DNA from: Erinaceus europaeus
Taxonomy: Eukaryota; Chordata; Mammalia; Eulipotyphla; Erinaceidae
Assembly: GCF_950295315.1 (NCBI RefSeq)
Contig: NC_080175.1
Location: 63,885,353 to 63,949,352 of the forward strand
Reading direction: 5' to 3'
DNA length: 64,000 nucleotides
Positions 23,240 to 34,434 of this stretch are shown here, one piece after another. The translations under genes and the position numbers were made by a program. The notes beneath the pieces were generated by a model. It was not told the origin of the DNA, did no database searches, and saw only the letters and a list, made by a program, of their open reading frames with translations. Numbering within the stretch: position 1 is the stretch's first letter; every line of letters starts with the position of its first letter.

Positions 23240-24471
23240 GCCTGATGTTGCCCTCTGTGACTACTCAACAATTCCTTATGGAAAACGGCTCTGCAACTCC
23301 CACTACTCAGGCCACTAAATGTGTAGGAAACACTACCGAATGGTCTTAAGTGATTCTTCCATAGAATCAGAAAATGACAAATAAATATTATATATTTAAT
23401 GGCAAATGACCATATTTAAAAAGGTAAAAAAAGAAGAAAAACAAAAAAATGATTTTATAATATTTCCAACAAATCTCTTTATTTTCATTGTATATTTCCA
23501 GTAACCATCATTTATAGCTGTGTCTAAAAACATCATATAATCTTTAATGCCTCAAGCATATTTGTCTCATCATATCACATTTTCCCGAAGTCTGAGTTAT
23601 AAGTGTGGAATAAAAATTAGCATATTTTCACACCTAAAAACATTTTCCCCCAGCCAGAATAATATTGGAGAAGGTAAATTTTAATCTATGAAGGAAATAA
23701 TAAATGAATTAAATGTCGCAAAATTCAAAGGTATTTTTAGAACTCATTTGTTTACCTCTATGACAGAAAAGAATAAAAATGGCACATTGGAATAGAACAT
23801 CTTAGATTAATTAGTATATGTAAAATAGACTGGTACAACTATTTTCATATAATTGGGTTATTCTTTGCTTGAAGAAAACCTTAACAAATTTTTAGTTAAA
23901 ATCTGACGTTTAATGAAATAAACATACTCAGTTTTATATTTAACAACAGGCTCAACACTACCACTATTTCCTAATGAACACACATACATACATACATACA
24001 CTGAAGATAGTCATAGTATAGATTATTAGATAAATTAAATGTCCACAGATTTTATCTTATAAGTTGTGTAATAAATTTTCTTTGTCATCTAGGCTATCCT
24101 TTGGGCTTGGTGTCTGCACAATGGCTCCATCAGCCTTGGATAACATTCTGCCTTTTTCTGTCTTTCTTCTTTTTTTTCTCTCTGCCTCTTTGTCTTTATT
24201 TATCTCTAGATATCTGGAAAAACAATCCTGGACCATTAAAGCTTTCAAGATGATTAGACAGGGAGAGAGAGAAAGAGAGAAAGGAAGAGTGAGAGAGAGA
24301 TAACTGATTAAAAATGGTGGCAAAATATTGACAATGCACATTTAAATTCTACTCTTTATAATTTCTCAAATATCAAACCTACCTAATAATTATAAAATGA
24401 GTAAAATGTATGCTTTTTAGAATCCTCCTTAGAGTTTTATGACTTTAGATTAAGTGGGGATTAATGGGGAG
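23240..24471. other. 1.2-kb non-L1 segment inside the L1 composite
   Basis: AT-rich sequence unlike any L1 part in this window. A type-B-like antisense SINE remnant lies at about 24075-24170 (opposite strand GGGCTTGGTGTCTGCACAAT), followed by a (GA)-rich stretch at 24258-24301. It separates two L1 5' halves although the outer target duplications imply a single insertion. Confidence 0.6.
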
Positions 24472-24744
24472 AGACTTCCCAGGCAGCAGCGGGCAAGGCG
24501 GGTGCGCCGGGCATTGTCCTCCGCCCGGGAAGGCGGCTCCTCCACCAGTTGCAGAGCGCTGCTAGGCGGCCGACAAAGGACCCGGAGGGAGCACTATAGC
24601 TCGGGGGCTTTCTCTTGGGAGTCTCCAGGGACCACCGTGACCCTGAGGGAAGATCCAATGACTTCTTAAGTATAGCTCTCATTGGATCAAAGGACTTGGA
24701 GCTAGTTATCATTTTCGAGAAATCCTTTAAAAAAGTCTGGAGGC
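24472..24744 (+). promoter_or_regulatory. L1 5'UTR partial monomer (GC-rich part), copy 3
   Basis: It starts abruptly at AGACTTCCCAGGCAGCAG and aligns with 21147-21417. It is rich in CpG and runs directly into the next initiator at 24745. It represents the downstream 60% of a monomer, truncated on its left. Confidence 0.75.
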
Positions 24745-25572
24745 GGGGGGGTTTCCCGGAAGATGGCGGACTGAGAAGCTGCTAGCCGCTGAGCTCCGAA
24801 CACATCCCCTGGAAACAGTAGGATTTTCTGCCTTTAGCAGGCCAGCCAATAAGGGGCCATAGCAGTGACAAGGAGGTGACTATAACTTAATTTGGGTTAA
24901 GAATTAGAGTAGGGGAAAAATTATTTTTTATTCCTTTTAATTTTCAAGCATACCTCCTTCCCCCCTCCCCCCCCTCCCGCCATAAGCAGTCCCTGGGGAC
25001 CAGCTCCTAGCAGGATACCCTCACCACGATTCAGGGTGTTTTTTTTGAATTCACTGATACACATTTGGGAAGTTCCTTGCACTGCTCTTTAATTACAACT
25101 CTTTTTCTTATCTTCTCCCTTTTCTCTCTCTTGTCTCTCTCTCTCTCTCTCTTTTTTTTAATCATGTCATACACTTCTTCCTTCTTCTTTGCCTTTCTGA
25201 ATTTGTGAATTACTTTGGGGAAGAAATCTGACTCAGAGTGGACTCGCTATGTGTGTATCTCTGCTCTAGTTCCCTTTCCCCTCTTGTTACCCCTAGAATA
25301 TACGGTGGATAGTAGATTTGCATAAATGTCTATTCTTGCTATCCTCTCTTTCTTTTCTCTTTATTCACTGAGATTTTGTTACTATTTTTTCACATACTGG
25401 AGAAATTGATTAGCTAACTGGTAACGATTAAAGTACTTCAAAACTTATTTCAGTTGCTACTATAATTCCGGAGGTTGGTGAGTGCAATTGTCATAAAGGT
25501 ATTTAGTACAGTGTTACTTGTACTCAAGACACAACAACTGAGGAACAACAGAGCATAAAAAAAAAGAAACAC
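24745..25572 (+). promoter_or_regulatory. L1 copy 3 5'UTR with YY1-type initiator
   Basis: G run then TTTCCCGGAAGATGGCGGAC. AAGATGGCGG lies at 24760-24769, inside an ETS-like CCGGAAG context. A pyrimidine-rich body follows. It is less eroded than copy 1. Confidence 0.75.
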
Positions 25573-26499
25573 ATGAATAAAAAAATGGGTAGATCAAAAA
25601 CAAATAAAACTGCTACTCCAATGAATGAAGACAAGAGCCCAGAAGAAACTACAAATCAGCCAGAAGTAACCATACATAAGAAAAGTATGCAAGCAATAAT
25701 AAACTTATTAAACACAGAAATGAAAACAACATTGGAGGAAAGGAATGGCAGTATTAGGGAAACAACAGTTGAGACCCCCAAGGAAAATACTGATTATCTT
25801 GAGGCAATTAGAGAACTGAAAGCTGAAATAGCTGTAATGAAGAAAGAAGCTGAGACAAGGGAAAGCAGACTAACAGAAGCAGAAAACAGAATTAGTCAGA
25901 CAGAGGATGAGTTAGAGAAAACAAAGAAAGAGGTGAAAGAGCTTAAAAAGAGATTGAGAGACACTGAAAACAACAACAGAGACATATGGGATGATCTCAA
26001 AAGAAGTAACATTCGTATAATTGGCCTGCCAGAGGAAGAAAGAGAGGAAGGGGAAGCAAACATTCTAGAGGAAATAATAGAAGAAAACTTCCCAGACCTG
26101 AATAACAGAAAGGATATCAAGGTTCAAGAGGCCCAGAGAGTACCAAACAGAATCAACCCAGACCTGAAGACACCAAGACACATCATAGTCACAATGAGAA
26201 GAAGTAAGGATAAAGAAAGGATCCTAAAGGCTGCAAGAGAGAAACAAAAAGTCACATACAAGGGAAAACCCATAAGATTATCTGCAGACTTCTCCACTCA
26301 AACTCTAAAAGCCAGAAGGGAGTGGCAAGATATCTATCGAGCCTTAAGTGAAAAAGGGTTTCAACCAAGGATAATATATCCTGCTAGACTTTCATTCAAA
26401 CTAGATGGAGGGATCAAAACCTTCTTATACAAACAACAGTTAAAGGAGGCAACCATCACCAAGCTGGCCGTGAAAGAGGTACTAAAAGACCTCTTATAA
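25573..26499 (+). CDS. L1 ORF1: L1 ORF1 protein, uninterrupted 308 codons
   Basis: A nucleic-acid chaperone that coats L1 RNA as a trimer; the only full-length open frame in the window. The order fits the family: basic N-terminus (MGRSKTNKTATP), coiled coil at about residues 75-140 (ESRLTEAENRISQTEDELEK), RRM at about 145-230 (IRIIGLPEEEREEG; TMRRSKDKERILKAAREK), then the C-terminal domain (VTYKGKPIRLSADFS; GFQPRIIYPARLSF). Length is close to the human ORF1 protein (338). I use MNKKMGRSK; the Met at codon 5 aligns with the only start left in copy 1. The frame being open does not show it is expressed: its 5'UTR is rearranged and its ORF2 is dead. Confidence 0.92.
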   Translation: MNKKMGRSKTNKTATPMNEDKSPEETTNQPEVTIHKKSMQAIINLLNTEMKTTLEERNGSIRETTVETPKENTDYLEAIRELKAEIAVMKKEAETRESRLTEAENRISQTEDELEKTKKEVKELKKRLRDTENNNRDIWDDLKRSNIRIIGLPEEEREEGEANILEEIIEENFPDLNNRKDIKVQEAQRVPNRINPDLKTPRHIIVTMRRSKDKERILKAAREKQKVTYKGKPIRLSADFSTQTLKARREWQDIYRALSEKGFQPRIIYPARLSFKLDGGIKTFLYKQQLKEATITKLAVKEVLKDLL

Positions 26500-26557
26500 A
26501 CAAGAACATCACTATAATACTTGCAATATATCAGAGCAAACAAATTTTTTTAGAACA

Positions 26558-29500
26558 ATGGCACTACAATACATTAAATCCATAATATCAATAAATGTCA
26601 ACGGCTTAAACTCACCCATCCAAAGGCACAGGGTGGGGGGATGGATCAGAAAACATAACCCGACCATATGCTGCTTTCAAGAATCCCATCATCACAACAA
26701 GATAAACACAGACTTAAAGTGAAAGGACGGAAAACTATCATAAGGGCTAACGGACCACAAAAAAGGGCAGGAACAGCCATTCTCATCTCAGACACGATAG
26801 ATTTTAAATTAAATAAAGTAATAAAAGATAGGCAAGGACATTACATAATGATTAAAGGATCAATCAGCCAAGAAGACTTAACAATTATTAACATCTATGC
26901 ACCCAACGAGAGACCATCTAAATACATTAAGCATCTACTGAAAAAATTTCAAAAATACATCAATAGTAATACAATAATAGTGGGAGACTTCAAAACCCCA
27001 CTCTCACACTTAGACAGATCAACAAAGCAGAGAACCAATAAAGTTACAAGAGAACTGAATGAAGAGATCGACAGACTAGACCTCTTGGACATTTCCAGAC
27101 TCCTCCACCCCAAAAAACTGGAATACACCTTCTTTTCAAATCCACATAACACATACTCAAGGATAGACCGCATGTTAGGCCACAAAGACAGCATCAATAA
27201 TTTCAAGAGCATTGAAATAATCCCAGGTATCTTCTCAGACCACAGTGGAGTAAAACTAACATTTAACACACAACAGAAAATTATTAAAAGACACAGAATT
27301 TGGAAACTAAACAACATGCTCCTTAAGAATCACTGGGTCAGAGACTCACTCAAACAGGAAATTCAAATGTTCCTGGAAACTAATGAAAATGAAGACACAA
27401 ACTATAAAAATATTTGGGACACAGCTAAAACTGTACTGAGAGGGAAACTTATAGCCATACAATCACATATTAAACACCAAGAAGAAGCTCAAATGAACGA
27501 CCTTACTGCACACCTCAAGGACTTAGAGGAAGAGGAACAAAGGAACCAAAAAGCAACCAGAAGGACAGAAATCACTAAAGTTAGAGCAGAAATAAACAAC
27601 ATTGAAAATAAAAGAACCATACAAAAGATCAATGAAGCCAAATGTTGGTTCTTTGAAAGATTAAACAAAATTGACAAACCCCTAGCCAGACTCACGAAAC
27701 AAAAAAAGAGAGAAGATTCAAATTAATAGAATTGTAAACGATGCAGGAGATATCACAACTGACACCACAGAAATCCAGAGAATCCTGCGAAACTTCTATA
27801 AAGAACTATATGCCACCAAGCTAGAGAATCTCGAAGAAATGGAACAATTCCTAGAAACCTATTCACTTCCTAAAATGAACCAAGAAGAACTACAAAATCT
27901 AAATGCACCAATCACAGACAAAGAAATTGAAGCCGTTATTAAGAATCTCCCCCACAACAAAATTCCTGGACCAGATGGAATCACAAACGAATTCTACAAA
28001 ACTTTCAGGAAACAGTTAATACCCGTACTACTTAAGCTATTCCATAAGATTGAAGAAACAGGAATACTCACTTCCACCTTTTATGAAGCCAACATCACCC
28101 TGATACCAAAAGCTGATAGGGACAGAACAAAAAAGGAAAACTATAGACCAATATCTCTGATGAACATAGATGCCAAAATATTAAACAAGATCTTGGCCAA
28201 CCGGATACAGCAACCCATCAAAAAGATTGTTCATCATGACCAAGTGGGATTCATCCTAGGAATGCAAGGCTGGTTCAACATCCATAAGTCAATCAATGTC
28301 ATTCACCACATCAATAAAAGCAAAGCCAAAAACCACATGATTATCTCAATAGATGCAGAGAAAGCCTTTGACAAAATACAACACCCGTTCATGCTCAAAA
28401 CTCTACAAAAAATGGGAATAGATGGGAAATTCCTCAAGATAGTGGAGTCTATATATAGCAAACCTACAGCCAACATCATACTCAATGGACAGAAGCTGAA
28501 AGCATTCCCCCTCAGATCGGGGACAAGACAGGGCTGTCCACTGTCACCGTTACTCTTCAACATAGTATAGGAAGTTCTTGCCATAGCAATCAGGCAAGAG
28601 AAAGAAATCAAAGGAATGCAGATTGAAAGGGAAGAAGTCAAGCTCTCACTATTTGCAGATGATATGATAGTTTACATAGAAAGACCTAAAGAATCCAGTA
28701 GAAAATTACTGGAAGTTATTAGCCAATATAGCAAGGTATCAGGCTACATAATTAATGTACAAAAATCAGTGGCATTTCTTTATGCAAACACTAAATCTGA
28801 AGAAGAAGAAGACATCCAGAAATCACTCCCATTTATTGTTTCAGCAAAATCAATCAAATGCCTAGGAATAAAGTTGACCAAAGAAGTGAAAGACTTGTAT
28901 ACTGAAAACGAGTCGCTACTCAAGGAAATAGAAACTGATACCAAGAAATGGAAAGATATCCCATGCTCATGGATTGGAAGAATAAATATCATCAAAATGA
29001 ATATTCTCCCCAGAGCCATATACAAATTTAATGCAATACCCATCAAAGTTCCACCAAGCTTCTTTAAGAGAATGGAACATACACTACAATCATTTATCTG
29101 GAACCTGAAAACACCTAGAATTGCCAAAACCATCTTAAGGAAAGAAACAGAAATGGAGGCATCACACTCCCAGACCTTAAATTATCTTATAAAGCCATCA
29201 TCATCAAAACAGCATGGTAATGGAACAAAAATAGGCACACAGACCAGTGGAACAGAATTGAAAGCCCAGAAGTAAATCCCAACACCTATGGACATCTAAT
29301 CTTTGATAAGGGGGCCCAAAGGATTAAATGGAAAAAGGAGGCTCTCTTCAATAAATGGTGCTGGGAAAACTGGGTTGAAACATGCAGAAGAATGAAATTG
29401 AACCACTTTATCTCACCAGAAACAAACATCAACTCCAAATGGATCAAAGACCTAGATTTTAGACCAGAAACAATCAAATACTTAGAGGAAAACATTGGTA

Positions 29501-30380
29501 AAACAGTTTCCCACCTACAACTCGAGGAAATCTTTGATGAATCAAACCCAATTGCAAGGAAGACTAAAGCAGAAACAAACCAATGGGACTACATCAAATT
29601 GAAAAGCTTCTGCACATCCAAAGAAACTATTAAACAAATAAAGAGACCCCTCTAAGAATGGCAGAAGATCTTCACATACCACATATAAGAAAAGAAACTA
29701 ATCACCAAAATATATAAAGAGCTCAGCAAACTTAGCACCAAAAAAGCAAATGACCCCATCCAAAAATGGGCAGAGGATATGAACAAAACATTGACCTCAG
29801 AGGAGATCCAAAAGGCTAACAAACATATGAAAAACTGCTCTAGGTCACTGATTGTCAGAGAAATGCAAATTAAGACAACACTAAGATACCACCTCAGTCC
29901 TGTAAGAATGGCATACATCAAAAAGGACAGCAGCAACAAATGCTGGAGAGGATGTGGGGACAGAGGAACCCTTTTACATTGCTGGTGGGAATGTAAATTG
30001 GTACAGCCTCTGTGGAGAGCAGTCTGGAAAACTCTCAGAAGGCTAGACATGGACTTCCATATGATCCAGTAATTCCTTTCCTGGGGTTATACCCCAAGGA
30101 CTCCATAACACCCATCCAAAAAGAGGTGTATACTCCTATGTTCATAGCAGCACAATTCATAATAGCTAAAACCTGGAAGCAACCCAGGTGCCCAACAACA
30201 GATGAGTGGCTGAGAAAGCTGTGGTATATATACACAATGGAATACTATGCATCTATCAAGGACAATCAACCCACCTTCTCTGACCCATCTTGGACAGAGC
30301 TAGAAGGAATTATGTTAAGTAAACTAAGTCAGAAAGATAAAGATGAGTATGGGATGATCCCACTCATGAACAGAAGTTGA
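26558..30380 (+). pseudogene. L1 ORF2: L1 ORF2 (endonuclease / reverse transcriptase), copy 3
   Basis: It starts MALQYIKSIISINVNGLN. A one-base loss near 26690 shifts the endonuclease. The open stretch 26668-27726 covers most of the endonuclease and linker (NIYAPNERPSKYI, VGDFKTPLSHLDRS, SRIDRMLGHKDS, FSDHSGVKLTF). An A-run length change near 27708 shifts again. The reverse transcriptase then reads from 27839 ([37 protein letters not shown]), broken by TAG at 28568-28570 where copy 1 has TTG, and continues in the same frame to [11 protein letters not shown] and beyond 29130. Later frame breaks follow. The zinc knuckle [18 protein letters not shown] lies near 29940 and the natural stop is TGA 30378-30380. 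The Asn of the GDFN catalytic motif is Lys (26992-26994). Confidence 0.93.
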
Positions 30381-31730
30381 CTAAGAAGGTCTGATAGGGA
30401 AACTAGAAGCAGGACCTGATCAAATTGTAAGTAGGGCACCCAAGTAAAAACCCTGTGGTGAGGGGTAGACATGCAGCTTTCTGGGCCAGTGGGGTTGGGA
30501 GTGAGCGGGAGGGATGGGTCACAGTCCTTTGGTGGTGGGAATGGTGTTTATGTACACTCCTAGCAAAATGTAGACATATAAATCAGTAGTTAATTAATAC
30601 GAGAGGGGGAAAATCAATTGTATGTCTCAAAGTTTCTCAAAACACAAACTGAATCCTTTTAATATATAGGCTGTGTATTTGATATGCGGACTCTCTCAAA
30701 ATCCTAGACCAAGTAGATTAGAAGCATCCAATAGCACAGCTATATACAAGATACTGGATACTGTACAGCAAACCATAACAAAAGGACTTTTCAAAGTTAA
30801 CCAATTACCAAATAATGTGATGATAACATTAGCTATCGATTGTCTTTTTGAACCCTAAGACAGCAGGAACGTCTCATCTCCACTATAGAGCCCCTACTTC
30901 CCCCAGTCCTGGAACCCTTGGATAGGGCCCACTTTCCCGTATGCATGTCCAATCCAAACCAAATAATATTGCATCCACCGATCACAACCTAACCAACGCA
31001 GTGATTGCCACCTCAACATGCTTCACCTCAGACTGTGTCCAGAGACTTCACGTGTGGAATGACAACCGTTCAGCTTCATTACTCGGGTGAGACCTTTCCT
31101 TTTATAGCACACTCTAATTTCATCTCAGGTAGTTCACTTTCTAACAAAGTCCCATAACCTAGATATACACCAGTGTCTGTGAGAGAGAGCTTATGTTCAC
31201 ACGTATCCATAAACTACTGCAAAGTATATACCTGAAAGCAGAAGTACACTAGAGTTTGCAGTGAGTACCTCCCTAACACTTCCTCTCCACTATTCCAAGC
31301 TTGGGATCCATGATTGCTCAACAAATTTTTTGGCTTCGTATGTTAACTCTCTTTTCAATCACCAGGTTCTAGATGCCACCAGGATGCTGCCCAGGCTTCC
31401 CTGGATTAAAGATCCCCCCCAATGTGTCCTGGAGGTCAGCTTCCCCAGCGACACACCTTACTAGGGAAAGAGAGAGGCAGACTGGGAGTATGGACCAACC
31501 AGTCAACGCCCATGTTCAGTGGGGAAGCAATTACAGAAGCTAGACCTTCTACCTTCTGCAACCCTCAACGACCCTGGGTCCATGCTCCCAGAGGGCTAGA
31601 GAATGGGAAAGCTATCATGGGAGGGGGTGGGTTATGGAGATTGGGTGGTGGGAATTGTGTGGAGTTGTACCCCTCCTACCTTATGTTTTTGTTCATTAAT
31701 CCTTTCTTAAATAAAAAATTTAAAAATAAA
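30381..31730 (+). other. L1 copy 3 3'UTR, long form
   Basis: About 1.35 kb from the ORF2 stop to TTAAATAAAAAA. The first 180 bases and the last 200 match copy 1. The middle (about 30566-31530) is absent from copy 1 but matches 17252-17945, 361-1006 and 16230-16690. Confidence 0.88.
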
Positions 31731-31765
31731 TAAATAAAATAAAAGAAAGCACCAAAAGTAAAAAC

Positions 31766-31781
31766 AAAAAGGGGAAAATGA
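31766..31781. repeat. Inner target duplication (right) of the L1 composite
   Basis: AAAAAGGGGAAAATGA, matching 20943-20959. It is followed by what looks like the rest of the SINE tail (ATATGTCATC...CAAACAAACAA). Confidence 0.75.
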
Positions 31782-31815
31782 ATATGTCATCTCTTCAAAT
31801 AACAAACAAACAAAA

Positions 31816-31831
31816 AGAAATAAGATGAATT
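31816..31831. repeat. Outer target duplication (right) of the nested insertion
   Basis: AGAAATAAGATGAATT, a perfect 16-base copy of 20688-20703. Its last ten bases also serve as the left duplication of the next small L1. Confidence 0.85.
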
Positions 31832-31960
31832 CGGAAAGCTATCAGGGGAAGAAATGGGATATGAAGATTCGGTGGCAGGACTTGTGTGGAGTTGTATCCC
31901 TCCTATGCTATTGGTTTTTTTTTAATGTCTCCCTTCTTAAATATTAAAAAAAAGAAGAAG
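31832..31960 (+). mobile_element. Very short L1 3' end insertion
   Basis: Only the last 115 bases of the L1 3'UTR (GGAAAGCTATCAGGGGAAG ... TCTCCCTTCTTAAATATT) and a purine tail. AAGATGAATT flanks it on both sides (31822-31831 and 31961-31970). Confidence 0.85.
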
Positions 31961-31970
31961 AAGATGAATT

Positions 31971-32944
31971 TAATCTTGGATCATCTAAACTCAAATTTGA
32001 TTCTGATTTAAACAAATCATTAATCTTCTGACAAATCAATATCTCTTAACCACAATACAATGACACTAGACTAGCAGATGCTCTTGAACAATGCATCCTA
32101 TAGTAAATATCACTATAATTTAGAAGTAATTAAGCAAGTTTTAACAGCTTTATTTTGTAAACAAAGAACTTCTCACTAGAAACATTTAAATGCAACCTCA
32201 GAAAGCAGCATGGAGGTGGTTGAGAGGGCATTGGGGATAGAGTGTATGATGGTGAGGAGAAATTATGGGGTTGGTAAAGTGATGTGCAACTATTGTAAGG
32301 ACATAAGTAATTGTACTCACATGACAACAATTTTGTCAGTTGCTTTCTCCTGAATAAAATGAAAACATTCACATTTAAATTTTGTTAAAATTAAAATATC
32401 TAAAACCACATGTTAACAATAAAATTATGTTATATAAATAGTTAAGCTTCAAAATAAAGTTGGTAGTCATATTGGACATAAAAACAGTATCTATTCATAT
32501 TATTATTATGAATTAATTTTTACTGTTTTTTTATTCTAGGGAAATGATGGTTTAGAAGATAGTTGTCACATGGGTATGATTTCTCCTCCTTCTATATGTT
32601 TCTGCATACAAATCCACACCAATTTAGGTCTTTCTCCTTCTGGCTGATCTCACTTATCATGATTTTTTCAAAATTATGTATAACATACCTTTCTTTCTTT
32701 TTTGTTTTTAGAAATTTTACTTTGTGCTATGTATATATTGGCACAATTCACTAAAAAGCAAGGGAGAAAAGCAAGAAATAGAAAAAGCAATACTAATGAG
32801 TTCTCTCAGTTCAAAGGTCAACGTATTCAGGAAAAAATATTTGGATTTAAATTTCACTACTTTCTTAATCACTCATATGCCCTCAGTAACCTTTGGCCCA
32901 CACCCTCACCATTTGTTGCTTATATTATATACTTTCTGATGCAT
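31971..32944. other. About 1 kb without a recognised feature
   Basis: AT-rich. The frames at 32130-32372 (minus) and 32702-33100 (plus) lack family motifs, and the latter runs into SINE sequence, so they are not called. Confidence 0.5.
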
Positions 32945-33185
32945 GGTATTTTCACAGCTATAAGGTTGTATCTCCATCCAGGTTCTTTGTGCATTGTAAC
33001 ATGCTTCATGGGTGGTGAACCAGGTCTGTGGGTATCTTCCTCTCTTTCTCCCCTTTCCTATCAACTTATCTCTATCCCATCAAATAAAAATAAAAGGTAG
33101 AAAGAAAAAAATAGAAAAATTGGTCAATAGGAGACATGCATCTGTAGTGCTGGCACTCAGCCCCAATAATGACCCTGGTGGAAAT
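32945..33185 (+). mobile_element. Diverged SINE with 3' module
   Basis: ATTGTAACATGCTTCATGGG, GTGGTGAACCAGGTCTGTGG, pyrimidine stretch, ATCAAATAAAAATAAAAG, then the 3' module (CATCTGTAGTGCTGGCACTC ... AATGACCCTGGTGG). Confidence 0.7.
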
Positions 33186-33187
33186 GG

Positions 33188-33293
33188 GAGAAGAGAGAGA
33201 GAGAAAGAGAGAGAGAGACTTGCCCTGCTCCATCATGGGCCTGAACCAGAGTCTTCATGAATATATATGTGTGTTACTCAGCCCCCGTAATTT
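33188..33293 (-). mobile_element. SINE remnant with (GA)n
   Basis: (GA)n at 33192-33219, then on the minus strand a degraded SINE head region ending at GGGGGCTGAGTAACACAC. Confidence 0.45.
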
Positions 33294-33295
33294 TT

Positions 33296-33503
33296 ATTTT
33301 TATGATATTATTTAGTTGCTTATTTTTATTTATTTATTATTATATAGAACAGAGGAAAATTGAGAGGAAGAAAGAGATAGATAGAGCAGTCCTGCTTCAC
33401 CACTACTGAAGTTTTTTCCCTGCTGGTGAGGACCAGGGGCTTGAAGCTGGGACCTGTGCACCGTAATGTAATTGCTTAACTAGGTGTGCCACCACTTGGC
33501 CCA
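33296..33503 (-). mobile_element. SINE type C, antisense
   Basis: Minus-strand head TGGGCCAAGTGGTGGCACAC, B-box-like CAGCTTCAAGCCCCTGG, body and an AATAAATAAAAATAAGC tail. Confidence 0.88.
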
Positions 33504-33527
33504 TATTTTTACTTTTAAAAATATATA

Positions 33528-33739
33528 TATACATATATTGTATTTATTTTTTATTAGATAGAAACAGAGAAATTGAGAGGGTGAGGGAGATAGAGAGGAA
33601 AAGAGACAGAGAGACACCTACACATGTACTCCACCTTTCATGAAACTTTCCTTCTGCAGGTAGGGAGCAGGAGCTTGAACTTGGGTCCTTGAACACTGTA
33701 ATGTAAGTGCTTAGCCAAGTGCACCACAGCCTGGCCCCT
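33528..33739 (-). mobile_element. SINE type C, antisense
   Basis: Minus-strand head GGGGCCAGGCTGTGGTGCAC, CCCAAGTTCAAGCTCCTGCT, body and an AAAAAATAAATA tail. It stands in tandem with the previous copy. Confidence 0.88.
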
Positions 33740-34151
33740 ATTTTTACTTTTTTAACTATTTAATTGCATTGATCCATTAGAAGTCTATATTAATAGTATT
33801 GAAAATCCATTGCAAGTTATATGAATGTGACACTAAAGTGTGTTCAGTAATGATAACAAAGGCATAATTGGAAGACAAAAGCTCTATTCCTAATTAAGGA
33901 AAATACTCATGCATTTATGACAAATATAGTCAATTGAAGAATTCAGATATATTTACAATATCCCTAAAAATATGCCAAAGTATGTTACTTCACATTCATT
34001 TTATATTTTTCAAAGTAGTTTTGTGTTTACTACCATATCACTGTTAAGGTTCAAACAGTTTGAATTATGTATTTAATTAGCAAGTTGAATGCAACTTAGA
34101 ATTCTGTAGTTGTTAACATATTTACAGTGAAGATTTAGCCCTGATTTCTTC
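33740..34151. other. No recognisable feature
   Basis: Unique AT-rich sequence. Confidence 0.5.
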
Positions 34152-34434
34152 TATATTTATTTATTTTCCCTTTTGTTGCCCTTGTTTTTTTTATTGTTCT
34201 CGTAGTTATTATTGTTGTTATTAATGTCATTGTTGTTAGAGAGGATGAGAGAAATGGAGAGAGGAGGGGAGACAGAGAGAGGGAGAGAAAGACAGACACC
34301 TGCAGACCTGCTTTACCGCCTGTGAAGCGACTCCCCTGCAGGTGAAGAGCCTGGGGCTCAAACTGGAATCCTTATGTCTGTCCTTGTGCTTTGCACCACA
34401 TGCACTTAACTGGCTGAGCTACCATCCAACTCCC
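34152..34434 (-). mobile_element. SINE type A, antisense
   Basis: Full-length copy on the minus strand (GGGAGTTGGATGGTAGCTCA head, CTCCCCTGCAGG-type body, ATAACTACGAG, AAAAGGGAAAATAAATAAATA tail). The flanks AGCCCTGATTTC and AGCCCTGGTTTT form an imperfect target duplication. Confidence 0.9.

Larger units (their letters stand above)
24745..31765 (+). mobile_element. L1 copy 3: full body with ORF1 open, ORF2 dead
   Basis: It contains a 5'UTR, ORF1 (25573-26499), ORF2 (26558-30380), a long 3'UTR (30381-about 31730) and an A-rich tail to 31765. The tail is followed by a target duplication that matches the sequence before 20960, not before 24472. This copy and the upstream 5' half therefore sit in one insertion site. 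Confidence 0.93.

Noticed and set aside
32702..33100. 132-codon plus-strand frame
   Set aside because: It starts in unique AT-rich DNA and runs into a SINE; no domain, no splice context, low confidence as an exon.
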